NCBI GenBank assembly: GCA_937928295.1
Contig: CALEYY010000247.1
Span: 1-21,581, forward strand
Reading direction: 5' to 3'
DNA: 21,581 nt
From: an uncultured Moraxellaceae bacterium
GTDB lineage: Bacteria > Pseudomonadota > Gammaproteobacteria > Pseudomonadales > Moraxellaceae
In this document: piece by piece, positions 8,203 through 16,342 of the stretch
How the letters are laid out: each line of letters opens with the position of its first letter
Numbering within the stretch: position 1 is the first letter of the stretch
Made by a program: the position numbers and the translations under genes
Notes under the pieces: model-generated
The model's input: only the letters and a program-made list of their open reading frames with translations
Databases searched by the model: none
Told to the model about the DNA's origin: nothing

Positions 8203-10744
8203 AGCGACACCGTGGCAATACGCTCGGCGCTTTTCTCGGCCGGCGTGGCCGGGCGGATCTGGCCGCGTTCTTCAACAAACACGATGTTGTCATCCGGCAC
8301 ATCGGCGTTAATGAAGTTGGTAAAGCGCGCACGCACTTCCGGCGTTTCGATGGCCGTCTTCCATTCGCACTGGTAGGTGTCGGCAACATGCTGCATGTCG
8401 GCCTCCAACTCTGCGCCGAGACCAGCGAATCTTCCAGAATGACCTGCTTCAGGTAGTCGAGACCGCCTTCCAGGTTTTCGCGCCAGACGCTGGTGCGCTG
8501 CAGACGATCAGCGGTACGCACATAGAACATCAGCACGCGGTCGATGTACTTCACCAAGGTCACTTCATCGAGGTCGCTGGCAAACAGCTCGGCGTGGCGC
8601 GGACGCATGCCGCCGTTGCCGCAGACATACAGATTCCAGCCGCGTTCGGTGGCGATGATTCCGATATCTTTGCCCTGCGCTTCCGCACATTCGCGGGTAC
8701 AGCCGGACACGCCGAACTTGATCTTGTGCGGCGAGCGCAGACCCTTGTAGCGATTCTCCAAACGCACCGCGAGGCCGACCGAGTCGCCGACGCCGTAACG
8801 GCACCAGGTCGAGCCGACACAGGACTTCACCGTACGCAGCGACTTCCCGTAGGCATGACCTGTCTCGAAACCGGCAGCCACCAGCGCTTCCCAGATCTCA
8901 GGAAGCTGCTCGACGCGGGCACCGAAGAGATCGACACGCTGACCACCGGTGATCTTGGTGTAGAGACCGTACTGCTTGGCGATGGTACCGACGGCGATCA
9001 GGCCATCCGGCGTGACTTCGCCACCGGCCATGCGCGGGACGACCGAGTAAGTGCCGTCTTTCTGCAGGTTGCCGAGGTAGTAGTCGTTGGTGTCCTGCAG
9101 ACCGGCAAGCGCCGGCTTCAGGATGTGATCGTTCCAAGTCGAGGCCAGGATGGATGCGGTTGTTGGCTTGCAGATGTCGCAGCCCTCGCCCGTGCCATGC
9201 TTTTCCAGCAACTCATCGAAGGTCGTGATTTTTTCGACCTTGATCATGTGGAAGAGTTCCTGACGCGAGTAGGCGAAGTGCTCGCAGAGGTCTTTCTTGA
9301 CCTCAATGCCCTGCTTGGCCAGCTCGCTCTTGAGAATCTGGCCGACCAGCGCCGTACAGCCACCGCAGGACGTGCCGGCCTTGGTGATGGCCTTCAGCTC
9401 GCCCAGGTCGCAGGTGCCGGCAGCAATCGTGCTGCAGATGGCGCCCTTACTGACGCTGTTGCAGGAGCAGATCTGTGCCGTGTCTGGCAGCGCATCGGCG
9501 CCCAGTGCCGGCGCGCCACCCGCGCTTTCCGGCAGGATGAAGCTTTCCGGGTTGGCCGGCAGCGTCATCTCGTTAAGCATGAGCTGCAGCAGCGTGCCGT
9601 AAGCCTCGGCCTCACCGACCAGAATCGCGCCGAGCAGCTTGGTCTTGTCGGCAGATACCACCAGCTTCTTGTAGACCTCGGCGGCTTCATCGACATAGGT
9701 GTAGGCCAGCGAGCCCGGTGTGGCCGCGTGGGCATCGCCAATCGAGGCCACATCAATGCCCATGAGCTTGAGCTTGGTGGACATGTCGGCGCCCTGGAAG
9801 GCGTTGCCGCTCTTGCCGGTGATGTGGTCAGCCGCGACCTGCGCCATCTGGTAGCCGGGAGCCACGAGACCGAAAATTTTGCCGCCCCAGAGCGCGCATT
9901 CGCCAATGGCATAGATATCGGCATCGGAAGTCTGGCACTGATCGTTGATGACGATGGCACCGCGCTCGCCCATGACCAGGCCGCACTGGCGCGCCAGCTC
10001 GTCACGCGGGCGGATGCCGGCGGAGAACAGGATCAGGTCGGTTTCGAGGCTGGAGCCATCGGCGAAGTTCATGGCATGCCGTGCGGTCTGGCCATCGACG
10101 ATTTCTTGCGTGTTCTTGCCGGTGTGTACCTTGACGCCCAGCGCTTCGATCTTGCGGCGCAGCACGCGGCCGCCGCCATCGTCGATCTGCACGGCCATGA
10201 GGCGCGGTGCGAATTCGACCACATGCGTTTCCAGGCCGAGGTCACGCAGCGCCTTGGCGGCTTCGAGGCCGAGCAGACCACCACCGACCACCACACCGAC
10301 CTTGGACACAGCCGCGCCGGCCTGAATCGCTTCCAAATCTTCAATGGTGCGATAGACCAGGCAATGCTCGCGATCCTTACCCGGCAGCGGCGGCACGAAC
10401 GGGAACGAGCCGGTGGCCAGCACCAGCTTGTCGTAAGGCACCAGCTCGCCGCTGGCGATCGTGACCAGCTTCTTGTTACGGTCAATGGACACGGCTTTGG
10501 TGTTCAGGTGCAGGAAGACGCCGCTGTCCTTGAAGAAATCGCCTTTGACCAGGCTCAGGTCTTCGGCGGTCTTGCCGCTGAAATAGGCCGACAGATAAAC
10601 GCGGTCATAAGCGGCGCGTGGCTCTTCCGCCAACACGGTGACTTCGAGCTGGGCAAAACCGGCGCTGTCCTCGACCAGTTGTTCGAGGAATTTATGGCCA
10701 ACCATGCCATTACCGATAACGACGACTCGCTGTTTGTGACTCAT
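8199..10744 (-). pseudogene. nirB: Nitrite reductase [NAD(P)H] large subunit NirB, with a one-base frameshift near the 3' end
   Basis: NirB uses NADH to reduce nitrite to ammonium in the cytoplasm. In order: an FAD-binding fold (VVVIGNGMVG near residue 7), an NAD-binding motif (VVVGGGLLGLEAA), a BFD-like [2Fe-2S] domain (Cys426, 428, 460, 463), ferredoxin-like half-domains, and the siroheme/[4Fe-4S] cysteines 642, 648 (CVGSTWC), 682 and 686 (CTREC). After about residue 774 (LEDSL, plus-strand 8422) the frame breaks. The expected continuation, GLGAELEADMQHVADTYQCEWK...VFVEERGQIRPA, is intact one frame over and ends at TGA 8199. Restoring one G gives 848 residues, almost exactly the E. coli length. 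As read, the product would be 851 residues, ending at 8189 with a scrambled tail. All cofactor ligands precede the break. This is either an assembly error or a recent mutation. The start overlaps nasA (ATGA). Confidence 0.92.
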
Positions 10745-13482
10745 GAACGCACTCCGCAGGTGGCCAGAATATCTTTCAGTTCTGGCTGACAAGAACCGCA
10801 ATTGGTACCGGCCTTCAGGCAACGGCCAATGGCAGCAACACTTTCGAGACGCTCCGCAGCAATCGCGCGGCGGATGGTCTTTTCGCCGACCCCGAAGCAG
10901 GCACACACGGTGCGCCCGACATCGCTGGCCGGATCCGACGGCCGCCCCGACAACAGGCCGCGACGCGTCAGATCATCGATCTCTTGGCCGAGCTGTCCGC
11001 TCAACCAGGCCCGCTCCGGCATATCGGCGCTGGTCGTGGCCAGCACCAGCACGGCATGCAGACGACCGTCTCGAATCTGAGCACGGCGATACAAACCGCG
11101 TGCCAAGTCTGCGTATTCCAGCCATTCGCCGTCATTTAATGGCAGCCAAGTATCGGCCAGAGCCTGCAAATCCGCGCTTTCGGCACCGGCCAGCTCGTGC
11201 CGCCAACCGTTTTCAGCGCGAATGGCCACGGCATAGTCGGTGACCGGCAGCTCGACCGCGTCCAGATGCAACCAGAAGCCCTGCCAGGCCGGCTGCCAGG
11301 GCATCACCGCGACGGGCGTATGCTTGTTTTCTGGCTGGCCGGAGAAGGGGTCGGTGACCGGATTCACCAAGGCGCCGACGCGGCCCTGGCTGCTGAGCGC
11401 ACCAGTCCAGTGCATTGGCACAAAAACTGTGCGTGATTGCTGCCCGCTGCTGACCTGCACGCGTGCCAGCATCTGGCCCCAGCGTGTGCTCAGCCGTGCC
11501 AGCTCACCGTCACGCAGACCCTGAGCGGCGGCATCACGCGGATGCATCTCCACGAAGGGCTCGCTGATGTGAGCCAACAGGCGCGGCGTGAGGCCGGTAC
11601 GGGTCATGGTGTGCCACTGGTCGCGGATACGGCCGGTATTGAGCACGAACGGATAATCGGCGCAGGTCGGATTGTGCGGCGCACGCGGCTTCACCGGCAG
11701 CAGGCGCGCCTTACGGTCGGGCGTGAAGAAGCCGCCGTCGGCAAACAGACGAGTCTGGCCATCCGGGCGACCCAGGCGTACCGGCCATTGAACGGGCTTG
11801 AGGCTGTCGTAGCGGGCGGCATCGAGGCCGGCCAGCGCGCTGATGTCGAAGTCGCGCAAGATGCCATTTGCCGAATTCTCGAAGCCGGACAGCGCGGCGT
11901 GCTCGGCGAATACTTCGGCCGCCGACTCGAAGGCAAACGCGGACTCGTAACCCAGCGCCTGCGCTACACGCGTGACGATCCACCAGTCCGGCATGGCTTC
12001 GCCAGGAGCCGGCAGGAAGGCACGCTGACGCGAGATGCGGCGCTCGGAATTGGTTACGGTGCCGTCTTTCTCGCCCCAGCCACGCGCCGGCAGCTTGATG
12101 TGGGCGAGACGGTTGGTGTCGGTATCGGCAATGCAATCGGAAACGATGACGCATTCGGCGCCAGCGAGCGCGGCCTTGACGCGATCGGCATCCGGCATCG
12201 ATACCACCGGATTGGTGCCCATGATCCAGATCAGCTTGATGTTGCCGCTGTGCACGGCCTCGAACAGATCAACCGCCTTCAGGCCGTTGCTGTGCGCAAT
12301 TTGCGGGGCCTGCCAGAAGCGCTGCACCAGATCGAGATGCGCCGGGTCGGTCAGCTCCATGTGGGCGGCGAGCTGGTTGGCGAGGCCGCCGACTTCGCGA
12401 CCGCCCATGGCATTGGGCTGGCCGGTGAGCGAGAACGGGCCGCTGCCGGGCTTGCCGATACGACCGGTGGCGAGATGGCAGTTGAGCAGGCTGTTGACCT
12501 TGTCGGTGCCGGCGCTGGACTGGTTCACGCCCTGCGAATACAGGGTCAGGCTGCGCGGCGTATTGGCAAACCAGCGATAGAACTGGGCGATGGCATCTTC
12601 GTCGAGGCCAGTGGCATCGGCCACTTGCGAGAGCTTGCCGGCACTGGCCTTGGCCTCGGCCAGCGCGACGCCGAAGCCGGTGGTGTGCTGCGCCAGATAG
12701 TCGTGATCGATCACGCCCTGCGCCGCCAGATGCGCGAGCAGGCCGTTGAACAGCCAGACATCGCTGCCCGGCTTCAGCGGCAGATGCAGGTCGGCAATTT
12801 CGTTAGTGCCGGTGGCACGCGGATCGATGTTGACCACGCGCAAGCCCGGCCGGCGCTGCTTTTCAGCCTTGATACGCTGGAACAGCACGGGATGGCACCA
12901 GGCCGTGTTGGAACCGGTGAGCACGATCAGATCAGCCAGCTCGAAGTCTTCGTAGCTGTTCGGCACCGTGTCTGACCCGAAAGCGCGCTTGTGCCCGGCC
13001 ACGCTCGACGACATGCACAGACGCGAGTTGGTATCGATGTTGGCGGTGCCGAGGAAGCCCTTCATGAGCTTGTTGGCCACATAGTAGTCTTCGGTCAGCA
13101 ACTGGCCGGACACATAGAACGCGACGGCATCGCGCCCGTACTGCGCCTGTACGCGACGAATTTCGCTGGCGATGGTATTGGCGGCGTCATCCCAGCTGCT
13201 GCGCTGGCCATTCACTTCCGGGTACAGCAGGCGGCCTTCGAGGCTGATGGTTTCGCCCAGCGCCGAGCCCTTCGAGCACAGGCGCCCGAGATTGGCCGGA
13301 TGCGCCGTGTCACCTTCGATACGCACCTGCCGGCTGGCCGCATCCTCAACCGTGGCGATCACGCCACAACCCACGCCGCAGTAGGCGCAGGTGGTATGAA
13401 CCGAACCTGCATCATCGTGCAGGGCAATACGATTGGCATCGAGCAGCACCGTGCCGCCCACACCTTCAAGCTGCAGCGACAT
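10741..13482 (-). CDS. nasA: Assimilatory nitrate reductase catalytic subunit (Mo-bisMGD, [4Fe-4S], C-terminal [2Fe-2S])
   Basis: The product reduces nitrate to nitrite in the cytoplasm. It is 913 residues from the preferred ATG at 13482. The N-terminal [4Fe-4S] ligands are Cys32, 35, 39 (CAYCGVGC) and Cys69 (LCSKG). The molybdopterin oxidoreductase core follows, with TNSRLCMSSSVAGHKRAFG, GSNTAWCHPV and QPNAMGGREVGG. A dinucleotide-binding domain (FVLNTGRIRDQWHTMTRTG) comes next. The C-terminus carries a BFD-like [2Fe-2S] domain (Cys860, 862, 895, 898), as in Klebsiella NasA and unlike cyanobacterial NarB. An upstream in-frame TTG at 13500 lacks a ribosome site, while the ATG has GGAG/GGGGG just upstream. 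The gene overlaps nasC by 17 bases and nirB by four. Electrons probably come from the NasC-like protein through the C-terminal cluster. Confidence 0.95.
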   Translation of the reverse strand: MSLQLEGVGGTVLLDANRIALHDDAGSVHTTCAYCGVGCGVIATVEDAASRQVRIEGDTAHPANLGRLCSKGSALGETISLEGRLLYPEVNGQRSSWDDAANTIASEIRRVQAQYGRDAVAFYVSGQLLTEDYYVANKLMKGFLGTANIDTNSRLCMSSSVAGHKRAFGSDTVPNSYEDFELADLIVLTGSNTAWCHPVLFQRIKAEKQRRPGLRVVNIDPRATGTNEIADLHLPLKPGSDVWLFNGLLAHLAAQGVIDHDYLAQHTTGFGVALAEAKASAGKLSQVADATGLDEDAIAQFYRWFANTPRSLTLYSQGVNQSSAGTDKVNSLLNCHLATGRIGKPGSGPFSLTGQPNAMGGREVGGLANQLAAHMELTDPAHLDLVQRFWQAPQIAHSNGLKAVDLFEAVHSGNIKLIWIMGTNPVVSMPDADRVKAALAGAECVIVSDCIADTDTNRLAHIKLPARGWGEKDGTVTNSERRISRQRAFLPAPGEAMPDWWIVTRVAQALGYESAFAFESAAEVFAEHAALSGFENSANGILRDFDISALAGLDAARYDSLKPVQWPVRLGRPDGQTRLFADGGFFTPDRKARLLPVKPRAPHNPTCADYPFVLNTGRIRDQWHTMTRTGLTPRLLAHISEPFVEMHPRDAAAQGLRDGELARLSTRWGQMLARVQVSSGQQSRTVFVPMHWTGALSSQGRVGALVNPVTDPFSGQPENKHTPVAVMPWQPAWQGFWLHLDAVELPVTDYAVAIRAENGWRHELAGAESADLQALADTWLPLNDGEWLEYADLARGLYRRAQIRDGRLHAVLVLATTSADMPERAWLSGQLGQEIDDLTRRGLLSGRPSDPASDVGRTVCACFGVGEKTIRRAIAAERLESVAAIGRCLKAGTNCGSCQPELKDILATCGVRS

Positions 13483-14692
13483 CTTCGCCCCCTGCTCCAA
13501 ACAACAATTGATCGCGCAGATGCGTCACATCGCGGCCCTCACGAATCAAATCAAAATACCAGCCGCCATCCTGCGTGTCGCCGTAAAGCACGGCGCCGAC
13601 CAAGCGGCCACCGAGCACGCACAGCTTTTTGTAAGTTCCGCGTGACGGATCACGGTAATACAGCTTGTCGGCCTCGACATGGCTGAACTCGCCGGCTGAA
13701 AACAGCGCCACGCCGCTGATCTTCAGCGTGGTCGCGGTCGGCTTCTGCTCATAGCGGCTAATGCCCATTTCGGCGAGATGGTTGGCGCAGACCTTGGCCT
13801 GGTCGTACAAAGGTGCGACAAGGCCAAACAGTGCACCACGATGTTGCACACACTCGCCAACCGCATAAACACGAGGATCGAAGGTCTGCATGGTGTCGTT
13901 GACGAGAATGGCTTTGTCGACCTGCAAGCCCATAGATCGTGCCAGTGCCACATTAGGGCGCACGCCCACGGCCATCACCAGTAAATCGCAGGACAGCTCG
14001 GTGCCGTCCTTGAAATGCAGGGCATTGAGCTTGCCCGTCTCGGCATTGTGGCTGATGTGCGAGGTCACGGCCGACACTTTGAAGACGATGCCCTTGGCTT
14101 CCAGCGCCGCCCGCAGCAGGCTGGACGCTTCTTCATCGAGCTGGCGATTGAGCAGATAGGCAGCGTCATTGACCACGGTCACGGCCATGCCCTGCTTGAC
14201 CAGGCCATTGGCGGCCTCCAGCCCGAGCAGGCCGCCACCGAGCACCACCACGCGCGGCAGCGTCGCAGAAGGCTCCAGCATGCGGCGAACATCGGCGATA
14301 TCGCGAAAACTGATCACATCCGGGTGGTCGTGGCCGGGCATGGGAATCATGAACGGCACCGAGCCGGTGGCCAGCAGCAGGCGGTCATAGCTAACGACCG
14401 CGCCCTGATCGGTGGTGACGCTACGCTGCACGCGATCCACGCCGGTTACGGTATGACCCGCCAGCAGCGTGATGCCGCGCTCGGCATACCAGCTCAGCGG
14501 GTGAATAACGATGTCTTCAAAGGCTTTTTCACCGGCCAGCACCGGCGACAGCATGATGCGGTTGTAGTTGCCATGCGGCTCGCGGCCGATCACGGTGATG
14601 TCGTACTTGTCCGGCGCCAGCTGCAGCAGCTCCTCGACGGTACGCATACCGGCCATGCCGTTGCCGATGACCACCAGTTGCATTCGGGTCAT
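13466..14692 (-). CDS. nasC: NasC-like FAD/NAD-dependent electron-transfer subunit of assimilatory nitrate reductase
   Basis: This 408-residue flavoprotein resembles the N-terminal part of NirB. It has an FAD-binding motif at the start (VVIGNGMAGMRTVEELL), a central NAD-binding motif (VVVLGGGLLGLEAANGL) and a second FAD contact (FDPRVYAVGECVQHRG). It ends without its own iron-sulfur domain. By analogy with Klebsiella NasC and Bacillus NasB, it passes electrons from NADH to the nitrate reductase, whose C-terminal [2Fe-2S] domain supplies the missing cluster. The open frame extends upstream to 15697 across the divergent transporter, but MTRMQLVVIGNG at 14692 is the only start that fits the family, with TAGGTC just before it. 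A sigma-54 promoter candidate lies about 33 bases upstream. It could also be called a generic FAD-dependent oxidoreductase. Confidence 0.88.
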   Translation of the reverse strand: MTRMQLVVIGNGMAGMRTVEELLQLAPDKYDITVIGREPHGNYNRIMLSPVLAGEKAFEDIVIHPLSWYAERGITLLAGHTVTGVDRVQRSVTTDQGAVVSYDRLLLATGSVPFMIPMPGHDHPDVISFRDIADVRRMLEPSATLPRVVVLGGGLLGLEAANGLVKQGMAVTVVNDAAYLLNRQLDEEASSLLRAALEAKGIVFKVSAVTSHISHNAETGKLNALHFKDGTELSCDLLVMAVGVRPNVALARSMGLQVDKAILVNDTMQTFDPRVYAVGECVQHRGALFGLVAPLYDQAKVCANHLAEMGISRYEQKPTATTLKISGVALFSAGEFSHVEADKLYYRDPSRGTYKKLCVLGGRLVGAVLYGDTQDGGWYFDLIREGRDVTHLRDQLLFGAGGEDVAAA

Positions 14693-14734
14693 AAGACCTA
14701 TTCCCACAAACAAGGTAAGTAATGGCGTGCCCAA

Positions 14735-14750
14735 AGCAAGAGCCATGCCA
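14735..14750 (-). promoter_or_regulatory. Sigma-54 (-24/-12) promoter for the nasC-nasA-nirBD operon
   Basis: Read on the minus strand the sequence is TGGCATGGCTCTTGCT. It matches the sigma-54 consensus TGGCACG-N4-TTGCW with one mismatch (T for C in the -24 box). The invariant GG (14749-14748) and GC (14737-14736) are separated by exactly ten bases. Transcription would begin near 14724, about 32 bases before the nasC ATG at 14692. It faces away from a matching promoter for the transporter gene. Assignment is by sequence match and position only. Confidence 0.72.
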
Positions 14751-14767
14751 TGCACCGGCCTGGTGCC
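14751..14767. promoter_or_regulatory. NtrC-type enhancer palindrome
   Basis: The 17-base sequence TGCACCGGCCTGGTGCC matches the NtrC consensus TGCACC-N5-GGTGCA in 11 of the 12 arm positions, with the correct five-base centre. It sits between the two divergent sigma-54 promoters. Its centre is about 60 bases upstream of the predicted transporter start, but only about 35 bases upstream of the predicted nasC start, directly abutting that promoter's -24 box. NtrC~P activates sigma-54 promoters under nitrogen limitation, which fits nitrate assimilation genes. Confidence 0.68.
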
Positions 14768-14793
14768 TGAGTGGCGTCCGCGATGGTGGCTCA

Positions 14794-14809
14794 TGGCACG
14801 GCGTTTGCT
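14794..14809 (+). promoter_or_regulatory. Sigma-54 (-24/-12) promoter for the nitrate transporter-kinase unit
   Basis: TGGCACGGCGTTTGCT matches the consensus TGGCACG-N4-TTGCW at every specified position. The GG pair (14795-14796) and the GC pair (14807-14808) are ten bases apart. The start of transcription should fall near 14820. That leaves a leader of about 35 bases before the ATG at 14855, whose GGAGA ribosome site is at 14841-14845. The leader is too short for a NasT/NasR-type antitermination hairpin. Confidence 0.8.
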
Positions 14810-14854
14810 ACAGCGCGTCAGACCGCTACTGGTCGATTCTGGAGAACTTGCATC

Positions 14855-16330
14855 ATGGCCTTCCGCTTTCCGATTCCGCTGACGAACTGGCAGGAACCGC
14901 GCATCCGCACCCTGCACTTTACCTGGATGGCGTTCTTCATCACCTTCCTGATCTGGTTCGCGCATGTGTCGCTGATGCCGATGATCAAGGAAACCATGAT
15001 GCTCACCGACAAGCAGGTGAAGGCGTTCCTGATTCTCAACGTGGCACTGACGATTCCGGCTCGCATCCTGATCGGCATTCTCGTCGACAAGTACGGCCCC
15101 CGCCGCAGCTACAGCCTGCTGCTGCTGATCAGCGGCTTCCTCTGCCTCGGCTTCGCCGCCGCACAGACCTTTGAACAGCTCGCGGTGATGCGCTTCCTGC
15201 TCGGCTTCACCGGTGCCGGCTTCGTCATCGGCATCCGTCTCGTCAGCGAGTGGTTCCCGGCACGCGAAGTCGGCATCGCCGAAGGCATTTACGGCGGCTG
15301 GGGCAACTTCGGTGCGGCGGTCGCGAAGATCTCCATGCCGATCATTGCCGTCAGCGTATTCGGCGGCGAGTTCGGCTGGCGCTATGCCATCGCCCTCACC
15401 GGCGTGCTGGCGATCCTCTACAGCGGCGTGTTCTACCACAATGTGCGCGACACCCCGAAAGGCGCGACCTACTTCAAACCGAAGAAGACCGGCGGCCTGG
15501 AAGTCACCAGCAAAAGTGACCTGGTGTTCTACATGCTGGTCAACCTGCCGATTTACCTGATTCTTTATGTGCTGGCCTGGCGCCTGTCGCCGGGCGGTCT
15601 CGGCATCATCAGCCAGACCTTCATGGAAGTCTGCTACGGCATCATCACCTTCCTCATGGTCTGGCAGTCGTGGAAGATCTGGCAGGTGAACCGTCACCTG
15701 ATGACCGAAGTCATTCCCACCACTCAGCGCTACAAGTTCAAACAGGTAGCCATCCTCAACCTCGCCTACCTAGCCTGCTTCGGTTCGGAAATTGCTGTGG
15801 TGTCCATGCTGCCACTGTTCTACGGTGAGACCTTCGGGCTCACACCAGCCATGCTCGGTCTGATGGCCGGCTCCTTCACCATCATGAACCTGGTGGCGCG
15901 CCCGGCCGGCGGCTTGATCTCCGACAAAATCGGGCGTCGTACCGTGCTGATGACTTGCTTGGCGATCCAGACCGGCGGCTACGCGCTGCTGTCGCAGGTT
16001 AATGCCAGCTGGGGCATCGCCCTCGCCGTGGTCGTCACGCTCTCCACATCGGTGTTCGTGCAGGCCGCCTGCGGTGCCGTGTACTCGGTGGTGCCGCTGA
16101 TCCAGCGCCGCATGACCGGCCAGATTGCCGGCATGGCGGGTGCCTACGGTAATGTTGGCGGCGTGTTCTTCCTGACCGTGCTGTCGTTTGTGGCGCCGAT
16201 GACCTTCTTCTTCGTCATCGCCGGCGTGTCGGCCCTGGCCTTCGTCGCCGCAGCCTTCCTCGATGAGCCGCGCGGGCATATCGTAGAGGTCGACGAGGAC
16301 GGTAATGTCCAGATGATTGCCGTGAGCTAA
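14855..16330 (+). CDS. NNP-family (NarK/NasA type) nitrate/nitrite transporter
   Basis: This 491-residue major facilitator protein has about twelve membrane segments and moves nitrate and/or nitrite across the inner membrane. Both nitrate-signature regions are present: FTGAGFVIGIRLVSEWFP running into GGWGNFGAAVAK (about residues 117-160), and GQIAGMAGAYGNVGGVFF (about 423-440). An arginine in each half (in GIRLVSEWF and in NLVARPAGG) falls in conserved places for substrate binding. I chose ATG 14855 rather than upstream 14771 because GGAGA lies nine bases before it, the sigma-54 start site falls between the two, and MAFRFPIPLTNWQEPR matches the family start. Import for assimilation is inferred from the neighbouring nas/nir operon and the NtrC/sigma-54 control. 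The paralogue narK name is avoided because direction cannot be read. Confidence 0.93.
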   Translation: MAFRFPIPLTNWQEPRIRTLHFTWMAFFITFLIWFAHVSLMPMIKETMMLTDKQVKAFLILNVALTIPARILIGILVDKYGPRRSYSLLLLISGFLCLGFAAAQTFEQLAVMRFLLGFTGAGFVIGIRLVSEWFPAREVGIAEGIYGGWGNFGAAVAKISMPIIAVSVFGGEFGWRYAIALTGVLAILYSGVFYHNVRDTPKGATYFKPKKTGGLEVTSKSDLVFYMLVNLPIYLILYVLAWRLSPGGLGIISQTFMEVCYGIITFLMVWQSWKIWQVNRHLMTEVIPTTQRYKFKQVAILNLAYLACFGSEIAVVSMLPLFYGETFGLTPAMLGLMAGSFTIMNLVARPAGGLISDKIGRRTVLMTCLAIQTGGYALLSQVNASWGIALAVVVTLSTSVFVQAACGAVYSVVPLIQRRMTGQIAGMAGAYGNVGGVFFLTVLSFVAPMTFFFVIAGVSALAFVAAAFLDEPRGHIVEVDEDGNVQMIAVS

Positions 16331-16342
16331 TGTGAGCCACAT

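Noticed and set aside
8594..10789. A 731-codon open frame on the plus strand opposite nirB.
   Set aside because: It is antisense to a clearly recognisable NirB and has no recognisable motif. Long antisense frames are common in GC-rich genes with this codon usage.
11437..12975. A 512-codon plus-strand open frame opposite nasA.
   Set aside because: It mirrors the codons of a well-supported nitrate reductase, and its composition (rich in G, R, A, H, Q) looks like a shadow frame.
13483..13500. An earlier TTG start for nasA giving six extra residues.
   Set aside because: There is no ribosome site before it, whereas the ATG at 13482 has a purine-rich site.
14726..14742. A possible second NtrC half-site (GCGTGCCC) near the nasC promoter.
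   Set aside because: Only one arm resembles the consensus and there is no matching partner at the right distance.
14771..14854. An earlier ATG for the transporter adding 28 residues.
   Set aside because: It would place the sigma-54 promoter inside the gene, and the added residues do not look like the family N-terminus. The ATG at 14855 has a GGAGA site.
14821..14854. A NasT/NasR-type antitermination leader before the transporter.
   Set aside because: The leader left by the predicted start site is only about 35 bases, with no two-hairpin structure or terminator.
14693..15697. An upstream extension of the NasC-like frame by about 335 codons.
   Set aside because: It runs antisense through the transporter and across the sigma-54 promoters. 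Family homology begins at the ATG at 14692.
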